NCBI RefSeq assembly: GCF_008801575.1
Contig: NZ_VZPL01000008.1
Coordinates: 1-64,000, forward strand
Length of the DNA: 64,000 nt
Reading direction: 5' to 3'
Origin: Xanthomonas cissicola
Lineage (GTDB): Bacteria > Pseudomonadota > Gammaproteobacteria > Xanthomonadales > Xanthomonadaceae
A program made the translations under genes and the position numbers. The stretch's first letter is position 1; every line of letters begins with the position of its first letter. The notes under the pieces are model-generated. The model was not told the DNA's origin. It searched no databases and saw nothing but the letters and a program-made list of their open reading frames with translations. Positions 36,214-44,307 of this stretch are shown piece after piece.

Positions 36214-36648
36214 ATGTTGCACTTACGTCTTGCACTTCTGCTCGGGTTGGCGAACCCCGTGTCTGCGCTCGCCGCGCCGCCGGAGCTGCCACGCGCCACC
36301 CCGACGGCGTCGGTGCCGGCGAGCGCTGGCAACACCACACCGGCGATGTCGCCGTTGCCGATCGATCCGCCGGCTCCGGCCACCACGCCCTTGCTGCCGA
36401 CGGCACCCGGGCCCGCCAGGTCCACGAGCGGTGCCGAGGCATCCGCTGCCGTCGCCGGCAGCCTGGCACCGCGCAGTTTCCGTAGCCTGGATACAGACGC
36501 CGACGGATCGCTGACGCTTGCCGAAGCAAGCGCCGACCCGGTGTTGCGCGAAAACTTCTCCAGCTTCGACAGCAACGGCGACGGGCGCCTGTCGCGCGAG
36601 GAATTCGCCAGCTATCAACCTGGCCCGGGCGATGCCGCAGGCGATTGA
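36214..36648 (+). CDS. Second exported EF-hand protein
   Basis: 144 residues: a signal peptide (LRLALLLGLANPVSALAA), a Pro/Thr/Ala-rich stretch to about residue 85, then two EF-hand loops, DTDADGSLTLAE (93-104) and DSNGDGRLSREE (119-130). The domain plan matches the gene before it (signal, low-complexity linker, paired EF hands), so the two may be old duplicates that diverged outside the loops. Ca2+ binding is predicted. The role is unknown. Confidence 0.8.
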   Translation: MLHLRLALLLGLANPVSALAAPPELPRATPTASVPASAGNTTPAMSPLPIDPPAPATTPLLPTAPGPARSTSGAEASAAVAGSLAPRSFRSLDTDADGSLTLAEASADPVLRENFSSFDSNGDGRLSREEFASYQPGPGDAAGD

Positions 36649-36685
36649 GCACGGCGCCATACCGGTGCGCTGCTAAACTTGCCCC

Positions 36686-37438
36686 ATGAGCTCACTTGCA
36701 CAGCGCGACGGCCAGGCGATCCAACTGGTCGGCTTCGATGGCGACGATACCCTCTGGAAAAGCGAGGACTATTACCGCACTGCCGAAGCGGATTTCGAAG
36801 CGATCCTGGCCGGGTACCTGGATCTGGGCGACAGCCGCATGCAGCAGCATCTGCTGGCGGTGGAGCGGCGCAACCTCAAGGTCTTCGGGTATGGCGCCAA
36901 GGGCATGACGCTGTCGATGATCGAAACCGCGATCGAACTGACCCAGGCGCGCATTGCCGCGCACGATATCCAGCGCATCGTCGAGATCGGCCGTGCCACG
37001 CTGCAGCATCCGGTGGAAGTGATTGCCGGCGTACGCGAGGCAGTCGGTGCGATTGCCGCCGATTATCAGGTGGTGCTGATCACCAAGGGCGACCTGTTTC
37101 ACCAGGAGCAGAAGATCGAGCAATCTGGCCTGGCCGATCTGTTCCCGCGCGTGGAAGTGGTGTCCGAAAAGGATCCCCGGACCTATGCGCGCGTGCTCGG
37201 CGAATTCGGTTTGCCGGCGCAGCAGTTTGCAATGATCGGCAATTCGCTGCGTTCGGATGTGGAACCGGTGCTGGCCATCGGTGGTTGGGGCATTTACACC
37301 CCGTACGCGGTGACCTGGGCGCACGAACAGGAGCACGGTGTCGCTGCCGACGAACCGCGCATGCGCGAAGTGCCCGACGCCGCCGGCTGGCCGGCAGCGG
37401 TGCAGGCGCTGGAAGCGTTGGCGCGGCGGCAGGGCTAG
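36686..37438 (+). CDS. HAD-superfamily phosphatase
   Basis: 250 residues. Motif I is FDGDDTLW, with nucleophile Asp18 and Asp20 and the second acidic residue followed by Asp rather than Gly. The Lys motif is LITKGD, and motif IV-type residues are in MIGNSLRSDV. It resembles the YjjG/GS1-like HAD subfamily that dephosphorylates nucleotides or sugar phosphates. The substrate cannot be told. Its TAG stop codon is built from the first bases of an inserted inverted-repeat element. Confidence 0.88.
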   Translation: MSSLAQRDGQAIQLVGFDGDDTLWKSEDYYRTAEADFEAILAGYLDLGDSRMQQHLLAVERRNLKVFGYGAKGMTLSMIETAIELTQARIAAHDIQRIVEIGRATLQHPVEVIAGVREAVGAIAADYQVVLITKGDLFHQEQKIEQSGLADLFPRVEVVSEKDPRTYARVLGEFGLPAQQFAMIGNSLRSDVEPVLAIGGWGIYTPYAVTWAHEQEHGVAADEPRMREVPDAAGWPAAVQALEALARRQG

Positions 37439-37671
37439 AGCGTGTCATGTACGTTGAGGTGAGTGCGAAGCGTCCTGTGGCGCGTCGAGACAAGGCGTGC
37501 GCTGCGGCCCAGGCTGGCCCGCCTGGGCAGGGCGCGCAACGCGGTCTCGGCGCGCCACAGCGCGCTTCCCGGAGGGTGGGCGGCCAGCGGCACGGAGCGG
37601 GCGCCGCGCAGCACCCGCTCCGCACCGCTGGCGGCCAACGCATTTCATCTCAACGTGCATAACACGCTCTA
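37436..37671. mobile_element. MITE-like element, copy 1
   Basis: A 236-bp unit starts TAGAGCGTGTCATGTACGTT and ends with the complement of TAGAGCGTGTTATGCACGTT. The terminal inverted repeats are about 27 bases with four mismatches. An inner inverted repeat (GGCCAGCGG ... CCGCTGGC, plus GGAGCGGG ... CCCGCTCC) gives a long hairpin. It is bounded by TA at each end, compatible with TA target duplication as in IS630/Tc1-type elements. It has no coding capacity. The left TA plus G forms the stop codon of the HAD gene, and the right TA is followed by A, so the uninterrupted gene would end in TAA. Confidence 0.75.
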
Positions 37672-37804
37672 AGCTGTGCCGGGGCGCCGCGGGCTGGCGA
37701 CACGGATCTGGCTCGATGCGTCACATGCGGGCGCTGCATGGCGCCCAACGACAGGATGTTTACGGCCGTGCATGTGTGCATGGCCGAGCTTGGAGCGAGT
37801 GCCG

Positions 37805-38377
37805 ATGACCATGTTGTCCATGACCCAGCGCGCCAGCCTGGCCTTGTTGCTCTTGCTGCTGATCGGTGCCGTGCCACTGGCCGCCGCCGAGCTGGAAGAA
37901 GAAATCATCCATCCGAGCGAAGTCATCTTTCGCAACGGGCAGCCTTACTACGACGACGGTGGCGACTACATCCGCCTGCAGACCCGTCAGGTGGATGGCG
38001 AGCCGGTGTATTTTCGCACCGTGCGCTTCGATCGCGAGCAGGGCTACGTGGATGCGCAGGGCGAGAGTGTCGCCAGGTTGCAGGCTCGACCGAGCGATCG
38101 CGATCGCGGCGCCGGGTTTGTCGGCGCCGGGTACGACGAGCGGTATGTGGGCGATGGCGGATATCGGGCTGTTGGTGGCCCACTTCGCCTTGGCGCTTCG
38201 CGCAATCGCCCCTACGGCCAGATTTACTATGGAAATGGTCTCTATGGTCCGGATCCGTACAGCAGTCCGCACAACCGCGACGCGCGCCAGCGTGACATCG
38301 GTCCTGGCTACATCGGCTCCTGCGATCTGAGCGGTTGCCACGAGGTCCACCAGTTCGGGTTTTACGACCTGCGTTAG
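37805..38377 (+). CDS. Exported protein, unknown
   Basis: 190 residues with a signal peptide (LALLLLLLIGAVPLAAA) and a mature part rich in Tyr, Gly, Arg and Asp (NGQPYYDDGGDYIRLQTR, GYVDAQGE, RPYGQIYYGNGLYGPDPY), ending in a segment with two Cys (GSCDLSGCHEVHQFGF). No known domain. I took the ATG at 37805, with GGAGCG upstream. ATGs at 37811 and 37820 would also keep the signal. Likely periplasmic. Confidence 0.75.
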   Translation: MTMLSMTQRASLALLLLLLIGAVPLAAAELEEEIIHPSEVIFRNGQPYYDDGGDYIRLQTRQVDGEPVYFRTVRFDREQGYVDAQGESVARLQARPSDRDRGAGFVGAGYDERYVGDGGYRAVGGPLRLGASRNRPYGQIYYGNGLYGPDPYSSPHNRDARQRDIGPGYIGSCDLSGCHEVHQFGFYDLR

Positions 38378-38689
38378 GAGTCAGGGGATGGCCCGCGCCA
38401 TCCACCGGACGTATCGTGCGGCATCGCCGTGCAGCTCGCAGTGTCCGATCTTTCCCCTAACCTTCGATTGCGCGCCGTTGCCGATCAGCACCGCAAGGGC
38501 TGGTCGGAATCAGAGCGCACTGGGCCGCTGCGGCCTACGCGCTCATCTGTGCCCGATAACGCACCTAGGGCTCCGGTGCGCTTCCTCGCCAGGCGTGGGT
38601 CGTTGAAAAGCGTAGTGCCTGGCGCCCGGCAGCGGCGCTTGATCCGGCGTCCGCCTGACAGCACCGCACGCATGCGGCATCATCGCTGC
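38378..38689. other. Spacer without a supported gene
   Basis: 312 bases. A small hairpin (GGATGGC / GCCATCC, 38386-38392 and 38397-38403) lies 8 bases after the preceding stop, without a T-tract. Nothing else recognisable is present. It presumably carries the promoter of the next gene. Confidence 0.5.
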
Positions 38690-39289
38690 ATGCCCGTATC
38701 CCGCTCATCCGTGTTGCGCTCCGTGTCATTGCTGGTGGCATCGCTGTGGCCGGCGCTGGGCGCCGCGCAGGCGCCGCCGGCATCGGCGACCGCAGCTGCA
38801 ACGGAAGAGGCGGCGCCTGCGGTGACGCCAGGCACCGGCGACGCCTGGGTGGATCAGCACCTGGCCGATATGGGCAGTTATGCGCAGCGCTATCCGGCCA
38901 GCTTCATCGACGAGGTGGCACGCTATACCGGCACGCCGCGCGCATACGTGCAGGCGCTGCTGCAAGTGCACGGCTGGCATGCCGGGGATATCTATTTCGC
39001 GTGCTTCTGGGCGCAGACCGTGCAGCTGTCGTGCCGCGACACCGTACGCGCCTACAGCCGCGACCATCGCGATGGCTGGGAGGGTGTGGTCACGCGGCTG
39101 TCGGTGGCACCGGACAACCTGCACATGCGCGCACTGCGGCATGCCATCGTCGCCAGCTACGACCGCTGGGAACGTCCGATCACCCTGGACGCATTGCTGC
39201 GGCGTCAGCTCGGCGATCATGCGCAGCGCCTGGAAGCGGCGCGCCAGGCGAGCGAAGCGGCCGAAGCGGCGGCGCAGGCCGGGCTCTGA
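38690..39289 (+). CDS. Exported protein, unknown
   Basis: 199 residues. A signal peptide (VLRSVSLLVASLWPALGAAQA) and an Ala/Thr linker precede a helical domain of about 130 residues (VDQHLADMGSYAQRY, IDEVARYTGTPRAYVQALL, WHAGDIYFACFWAQTVQLSC with two Cys, DGWEGVVTRLSVAP). The tail is an Ala/Glu-rich helix. No family recognised. It looks like a conserved periplasmic protein, since the middle is too ordered for a spurious frame. Upstream in-frame ATGs exist but would spoil the signal peptide. Confidence 0.72.
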   Translation: MPVSRSSVLRSVSLLVASLWPALGAAQAPPASATAAATEEAAPAVTPGTGDAWVDQHLADMGSYAQRYPASFIDEVARYTGTPRAYVQALLQVHGWHAGDIYFACFWAQTVQLSCRDTVRAYSRDHRDGWEGVVTRLSVAPDNLHMRALRHAIVASYDRWERPITLDALLRRQLGDHAQRLEAARQASEAAEAAAQAGL

Positions 39290-39452
39290 CGCGGTCGCTG
39301 TGGCGTTGCGCTATGCACTTCCCGGCATGGCGCGGCCGTCTGCGTACTAACGCGTCGCCTGCGATGCTGCCGTGCCGCTGGTCGACGCAGGGCGCGGTCG
39401 GCGAGAATGCGGTACCGCTGGCGTTCGGCCGGCACCTGCCCAAGACCAGCCC

Positions 39453-40820
39453 ATGCGCGATACCGCCTTTATCTCTCCCGATCAGATCCGCAGCTGGTTC
39501 GCCCAGGCGATGTCGGACATGTATCGCACCGAGGTGCCGTTGTATGGCGATCTGATGTCGCTGGTGGCGCAGGTCAACGCACAGACGCTGCAAGCCAATC
39601 CGGCGCTGGCGCAGCGGCTGCAGCGCAACGACGAGCGCGCGCGGCTGGATCTGGAACGGCACGGCGCCATCCGCGTCGGCACGGCGGCCGAACTGGCCAC
39701 CTTGCGCCGGTTGTTCGCAGTGATGGGCATGCAGCCGGTGGGCTATTACGACCTGTCGGTGGCCGGCGTGCCGGTGCATTCCACCGCGTTCCGCCCGATC
39801 GATGAGGCGGCGCTGTCGGCAAATCCGTTTCGCGTGTTCACCTCGCTGCTGCGGCTGGAACTGATCGAAGACGCCGCCCTGCGCGAACAGGCACAGCAGA
39901 TCCTGCAGCAGCGACAGATCTTTACCGCCGGCGCCTTGCAGTTGATCGAGCGCTACGAACAGCAGGGCGGGCTGGATGCCGACCAGGCACGGCAGTTCGT
40001 GGCCGAAACGCTGGAAACCTTCCGCTGGCATGGCGATGCCACGGTGTCGTTGCCGACCTATCGCGCGCTGAGCCAGGCGCATAAGTTGATTGCCGATGTG
40101 GTGAGCTTCCACGGCCCGCACATCAATCACCTCACGCCACGCACGTTGGACATCGATGCGGCGCAGGAACAGATGCAGCGCGCCGGCATCGATGCCAAGG
40201 CGGTGATCGAGGGGCCGCCGCGTCGGCGCGTGCCGATCCTGTTGCGGCAGACCAGTTTCAAGGCGCTGGAAGAGCCGGTGCGTTTTGTCGGCGATGACGG
40301 GCAACCGGAACACGGCACGCATACCGCACGCTTTGGCGAGATCGAGCAGCGCGGCCTTGCCCTCACGCCAAAGGGCCGCGCGTTGTACGACGCGCTGCTG
40401 GCGCAGGCGCGCGATGCCGATGTCGCCGGCAGCACCGGCACCGATTACGCCACCCGGCTGCAGACTGCCTTCGTGGCCTTCCCCGACGACGAGGCGTTGC
40501 TGCGGCAGGAAGGGCTGGGCTATTTCCGCTATGCGCTCACCGACGCCGGCCGCGCCGATCCCGCGCAGGTGGCCGCCATGCCGGCAGAAACCGCGATCGC
40601 GCTCGGCTTGGTCAGTGCCGACCCGATCATCTACGAAGATTTTTTGCCGGTCAGCGCGGCCGGCATCTTCCAGTCCAACCTCGGTGGTGCCGAGCAACGC
40701 GCCTATGCCGCCCATTCGAGCAGGCGCAGTTTCGAGCAGGCGCTCGGTGCGCCGGTGCACGACGAATTCGCGCTGTATGCGCAGTTGGAGCGGGAGTCCC
40801 TGCAGGGGTTGCTGGCGTAG
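39453..40820 (+). CDS. hglS: 2-oxoadipate dioxygenase/decarboxylase (HglS/YdcJ, DUF1338)
   Basis: Fe(II)-dependent enzyme converting 2-oxoadipate to D-2-hydroxyglutarate and CO2 in lysine breakdown. 455 residues. The VOC-like metal site is indicated by the first His in VPVHSTAFRP and the second in FHGPHINHLTPRTLD. The C-terminal part has LTPKGRALYD and VSADPIIYEDFLPVSAAGIFQSNLGG, where the third acidic ligand should lie. Start ATG at 39453 (MRDTAFISPDQIR). The other lysine-degradation genes are not in this window, so its pathway context here is unknown. Confidence 0.85.
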   Translation: MRDTAFISPDQIRSWFAQAMSDMYRTEVPLYGDLMSLVAQVNAQTLQANPALAQRLQRNDERARLDLERHGAIRVGTAAELATLRRLFAVMGMQPVGYYDLSVAGVPVHSTAFRPIDEAALSANPFRVFTSLLRLELIEDAALREQAQQILQQRQIFTAGALQLIERYEQQGGLDADQARQFVAETLETFRWHGDATVSLPTYRALSQAHKLIADVVSFHGPHINHLTPRTLDIDAAQEQMQRAGIDAKAVIEGPPRRRVPILLRQTSFKALEEPVRFVGDDGQPEHGTHTARFGEIEQRGLALTPKGRALYDALLAQARDADVAGSTGTDYATRLQTAFVAFPDDEALLRQEGLGYFRYALTDAGRADPAQVAAMPAETAIALGLVSADPIIYEDFLPVSAAGIFQSNLGGAEQRAYAAHSSRRSFEQALGAPVHDEFALYAQLERESLQGLLA

Positions 40821-41000
40821 CACGCGCCGCATGCGGCGGCGTCGGCGGTATCAAGTGGGGCTCAGCGCGTGCGTATGTGCTTGCTTTACGCAGGTGTCGT
40901 CGCACCACGGCATGGGTCGACACGCAGACGAACTCCTGCGTGTTTCCGGTTGCTTCACCGAGGCTGCGCTGCCGGGCTGGGCGGTCAGTCGACGCAAACC

Positions 41001-44000
41001 TCAGTGCGCTTGGGCGGCCGGGCGACGCGCCGCTGCGCGTTCTGCACGGCGTGCCCGCGCGCGGGCGCGACGCGCCTTCCAGCGCTCGCTCAGGCACGAG
41101 AAGATCACGTATAGCGCCGGCGTGCTGAGCAGGGTCAGGCTCTGCGAGAACACCAGCCCGCCGATCATCGCGATACCCAGAGGGCGACGCAGCTCCGAGC
41201 CCTCGCCCAGGCCCACCGCCAGCGGCACGGCGGCAAGGATCGCCACCATCGTGGTCATCATGATCGGGCGGAAGCGCACGATCGAGGCCTCGCGTGCGGC
41301 TGCGCGCGCATCCATGCCATGCACGCGCTGCGCCACCAACGCGAAGTCGATCATCATGATGGCGTTTTTCTTGACGATGCCGATCAGCAGCACCAGCGCG
41401 ATCATCGAGATCACCAACAGTTCGGTGTTGGTGATGAACAACGCCAGCAGCGCGCCCACGCCGGCGGCCGGCAAGGTGGACAGGATGGTCACCGGATGGA
41501 TCAGGCTCTCGTAGAGCATGCCCAGCACGATGTAGACGGTGAGCACCGCGGCCAGCAGCAGGATGCCCATCGAATTGGGACTGAGCTGCACGTTGAAGCT
41601 GTCGTCGCCACTGAGGCGGATGCCGTCGGGCATGCGCAGGCCCTCCACGGTGGATTTGATGATCAAGTCCGCCTCGCCCGTGCTGACGCCCGGTGCCAGG
41701 TTGTAGCTCAGCTCCATCGTGGTGTACTGGTTTTCGTGGATGATCTGCGGCGGCGCCAGGCCCGGTGCCTGGGTGGCGACCGCGGTGATCGGCACCATCT
41801 GGCCGGCACGGTTGGGCACGAAGATCTGATCCAGCGCCTTGGGGGTGGCTGTCTGCGAGGGCAGTGCATTGACCACCACGCTGTACTGATTGAGATCGGA
41901 ATAGATGGTGGAAATCGAGCGCTGGCCGAACGCGCCATACAGCGCACCATCGATGGCGCCCACCGAGATGCCCAGGCGCGCCGCCTTGGCGCGGTCGATC
42001 ACGATGTTCTGGCGCAGGCCGGCGGTATCCACGTCGGTACCGACATCGCGCAGGTGCGGGTTCTTTTTCAGCGCAGCCTGCAGTTTGGGAAGCCATTCCT
42101 GCAGCTGCGCCAGGTCGTTGCCCTGCAGCGACACGCGGTATTGCGCGCCCTGGCTGGTGCCGCCGCCGCCATCGCTGGGCAGGTCCTGGATCGCCCGCAG
42201 GCGCAAGTCCAGGTCCGGGTAACGGTCGGCCTTGGCGCTCAGGTGCGCGACCACTTCGGCGGTGGTGTCCCGACGGCCCTCATCGCGCTTTTTGAGCTCG
42301 ATATTGAACGATGCGCTGGAGCCCTGACGGCCGGAGCCCAGGCGTGCGCCGACGGTTTTCACCGCCGGGTCGGCCATCAGCATGTCGGTGATGCGGCGCT
42401 GGCGGCTGACCATGTCGGCAAACGACACCGTGGCGCTGGAATTGGCGCGGCCCCAGATCAGGCCGGTGTCCTGCGCGGGGAACGAGCCCTTCTTGACCGC
42501 ACTGCCCAGAAAGATGGTGGCGGCGATCAGCAACAACGGCGTCAACGACAGCAGGAGTGCATGGCGCAGCGAGAAATCCAGCGCCACCGTGTACGCGCGC
42601 AGCATGCGTTCGTGCATGCGGTCCAGCCAGGCGCCGAAACGGCCGGGTGTTTCAGGCTCGGCGTGCGGCGACAGGAAACGACTGCACAGCGCCGGCGTCA
42701 AGGTCAGCGAGACCAGCATCGACACCACGATCGCCGCCACCAACGTCACGGTGAACTCGCGGAAGAACGCACCGATCATGCCGCTGGCGAACAGCATCGG
42801 GATGAACACCGCCACCAGCGAGGCGGTGATCGACACGATGGTGAACCCGATCTCGCGCGCACCGGCCAACGCCGCGTCCAGGCGCGACATGCCTTCGTCC
42901 AGATGGCGCATGACGTTTTCGATCACCACGATCGCATCGTCGACCACGAAGCCAATCGCAATGACCAACGCCAGCAGGCTGAGGTTGTTCAAGGTGAAGC
43001 CGAGCACGTACATCACCAGCGCCGAGCCGGCCAGCGACAACGGCACGGTGACAGCGGCGATCAGGGTGGGCGCGAGCCGGCGCAGGAACAGCGCCATGGT
43101 CAGGATCACCATCGCCAGGCTGATCATCAGCGTGGCCTGCACCTCGTGCAGCGAGGCGCGAATGGTGGGCGTGCGGTCGAAGTAGGGCGTGAGCGTGGTG
43201 CCGGGCTGCAGATAGCTACGCAGTTCGGGAATCTGCGCCTTCACCTGGTCGACGGTCTCGACGATGTTGGCGCCGGCGCGGGTGAAGGCGTACATCACCA
43301 CCGCCGGTTTGCCGTCGAACCAGGCGGCTTGATAGGCATCCTGCTGGCCGTCGTAAACGGTGGCCACATCGCCCAGGCGCACGATGCGCCCGTTGGACTG
43401 GGTGGAGATCGCCAGCTGCGCAAAATCGGCGGCCTTGGACACCGAATCGTTGGAGATGATGGCCATGGTGGTGTTGCCGTCGGACAGGAATCCGGTCGGC
43501 GAGGTCACATTGGCCGCGCGCACCGCATTGCGCAGATCGTCCGGTGTCAGGCCCAGCGCGTTGAGTGCGCGCAGGTCCACGTCCACGCGTACTGCCGGGG
43601 TGGACGCACCGGCGATGTCCACCGAGCTGATGCCGGTGATCTGGCGCAGCCGCTGCGCCAGCAGCGAATCGGCCACGTTGTAGAGCTCATCGGCCGATTG
43701 CGTCTCCGAGGTCAACGCGATGGCGATCACCGGGTCGTCGTTCGGGTTGGCCTTGGAGTACATCGGCGTTCCTAGCCCGGAGGGCAGGTCCGATTGCGAT
43801 GCGTTGATCGCGGTCTGGATGTCCTGCGCGGCCGAATCGATGTTGCGGCTGCTCTGGAACACCAGTACGACCAGGCTGCTGCTCTCCGAGCTGGACGAGC
43901 GCATGCGGTCGATCCCGGGCAACTGGCCCAGGTGACGTTCCAGCGGCGCGGTGACGGTGGAGGCCATGGTGCTGGCGTCGGCACCGGATTGGGTGGCGTG

Positions 44001-44141
44001 CACGAAGATGATCGGAATCTGGATGTTCGGCAGCGCTGCCACGCCCAGCCGCAGGTAGCACATCAATCCGATCACGAACAAACCGATCGCCAGCAGCGAG
44101 GTGCCGATCGGGCGCTTGATGAAGGGCGCGGAGATGTTCAT
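41001..44141 (-). CDS. mdtC: RND efflux permease, MdtC-like
   Basis: Inner-membrane proton-driven pump subunit. 1046 residues, twelve helices with two large periplasmic loops. The N-terminus MNISAPFIKRPIGTSLLAIGLF and the central helix GFVVDDAIVVIENVMRHLDEG, with the proton-relay Asp pair, are typical of the AcrB superfamily. The C-terminal helix FRPIMMTTMVAILAAVPLAVG is also present. It is the last gene of an MFP-RND-RND operon, the order of MdtABC/MuxABC. The two pump genes are separated by 166 bases containing GGGAATC repeats. Its own Shine-Dalgarno is poor. No outer-membrane channel gene follows, so it likely shares a TolC-type channel. Confidence 0.92.
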   Translation of the reverse strand: MNISAPFIKRPIGTSLLAIGLFVIGLMCYLRLGVAALPNIQIPIIFVHATQSGADASTMASTVTAPLERHLGQLPGIDRMRSSSSESSSLVVLVFQSSRNIDSAAQDIQTAINASQSDLPSGLGTPMYSKANPNDDPVIAIALTSETQSADELYNVADSLLAQRLRQITGISSVDIAGASTPAVRVDVDLRALNALGLTPDDLRNAVRAANVTSPTGFLSDGNTTMAIISNDSVSKAADFAQLAISTQSNGRIVRLGDVATVYDGQQDAYQAAWFDGKPAVVMYAFTRAGANIVETVDQVKAQIPELRSYLQPGTTLTPYFDRTPTIRASLHEVQATLMISLAMVILTMALFLRRLAPTLIAAVTVPLSLAGSALVMYVLGFTLNNLSLLALVIAIGFVVDDAIVVIENVMRHLDEGMSRLDAALAGAREIGFTIVSITASLVAVFIPMLFASGMIGAFFREFTVTLVAAIVVSMLVSLTLTPALCSRFLSPHAEPETPGRFGAWLDRMHERMLRAYTVALDFSLRHALLLSLTPLLLIAATIFLGSAVKKGSFPAQDTGLIWGRANSSATVSFADMVSRQRRITDMLMADPAVKTVGARLGSGRQGSSASFNIELKKRDEGRRDTTAEVVAHLSAKADRYPDLDLRLRAIQDLPSDGGGGTSQGAQYRVSLQGNDLAQLQEWLPKLQAALKKNPHLRDVGTDVDTAGLRQNIVIDRAKAARLGISVGAIDGALYGAFGQRSISTIYSDLNQYSVVVNALPSQTATPKALDQIFVPNRAGQMVPITAVATQAPGLAPPQIIHENQYTTMELSYNLAPGVSTGEADLIIKSTVEGLRMPDGIRLSGDDSFNVQLSPNSMGILLLAAVLTVYIVLGMLYESLIHPVTILSTLPAAGVGALLALFITNTELLVISMIALVLLIGIVKKNAIMMIDFALVAQRVHGMDARAAAREASIVRFRPIMMTTMVAILAAVPLAVGLGEGSELRRPLGIAMIGGLVFSQSLTLLSTPALYVIFSCLSERWKARRARARARRAERAAARRPAAQAH

Positions 44142-44153
44142 GGGGTGACTGCC

Positions 44154-44204
44154 GGGAATCGGGAATCGGGATTCGGGAACTGGGATTCGGGAATCGGGAA
44201 TCGG
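44154..44204. repeat. Tandem GGGAATCGGGAATC-type repeats
   Basis: About seven consecutive variants of GGGAATC/GGGATTC in one orientation lie between the two pump genes, 13 bases upstream of the mdtC-like start. They are in the mRNA leader of that gene. Unlike the other copies in the window there is no inverted partner, so no stable hairpin is expected. Confidence 0.85.
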
Positions 44205-44307
44205 TAAGGGCCAGAACCAAAGCCGAAGCCAAGGCGGCTACCCCGCGTGTGCGCGAGCGGGCGATGCCGCGGGCCAGTAGACCGATCAGCGATGCCGCTA
44301 CCGGTCC

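Noticed and set aside
41319-43775. 818-codon frame antisense to the MdtC-like pump gene
   Set aside because: Extremely His/Arg/Gln-rich, no motif. The opposite frame has complete RND motifs.
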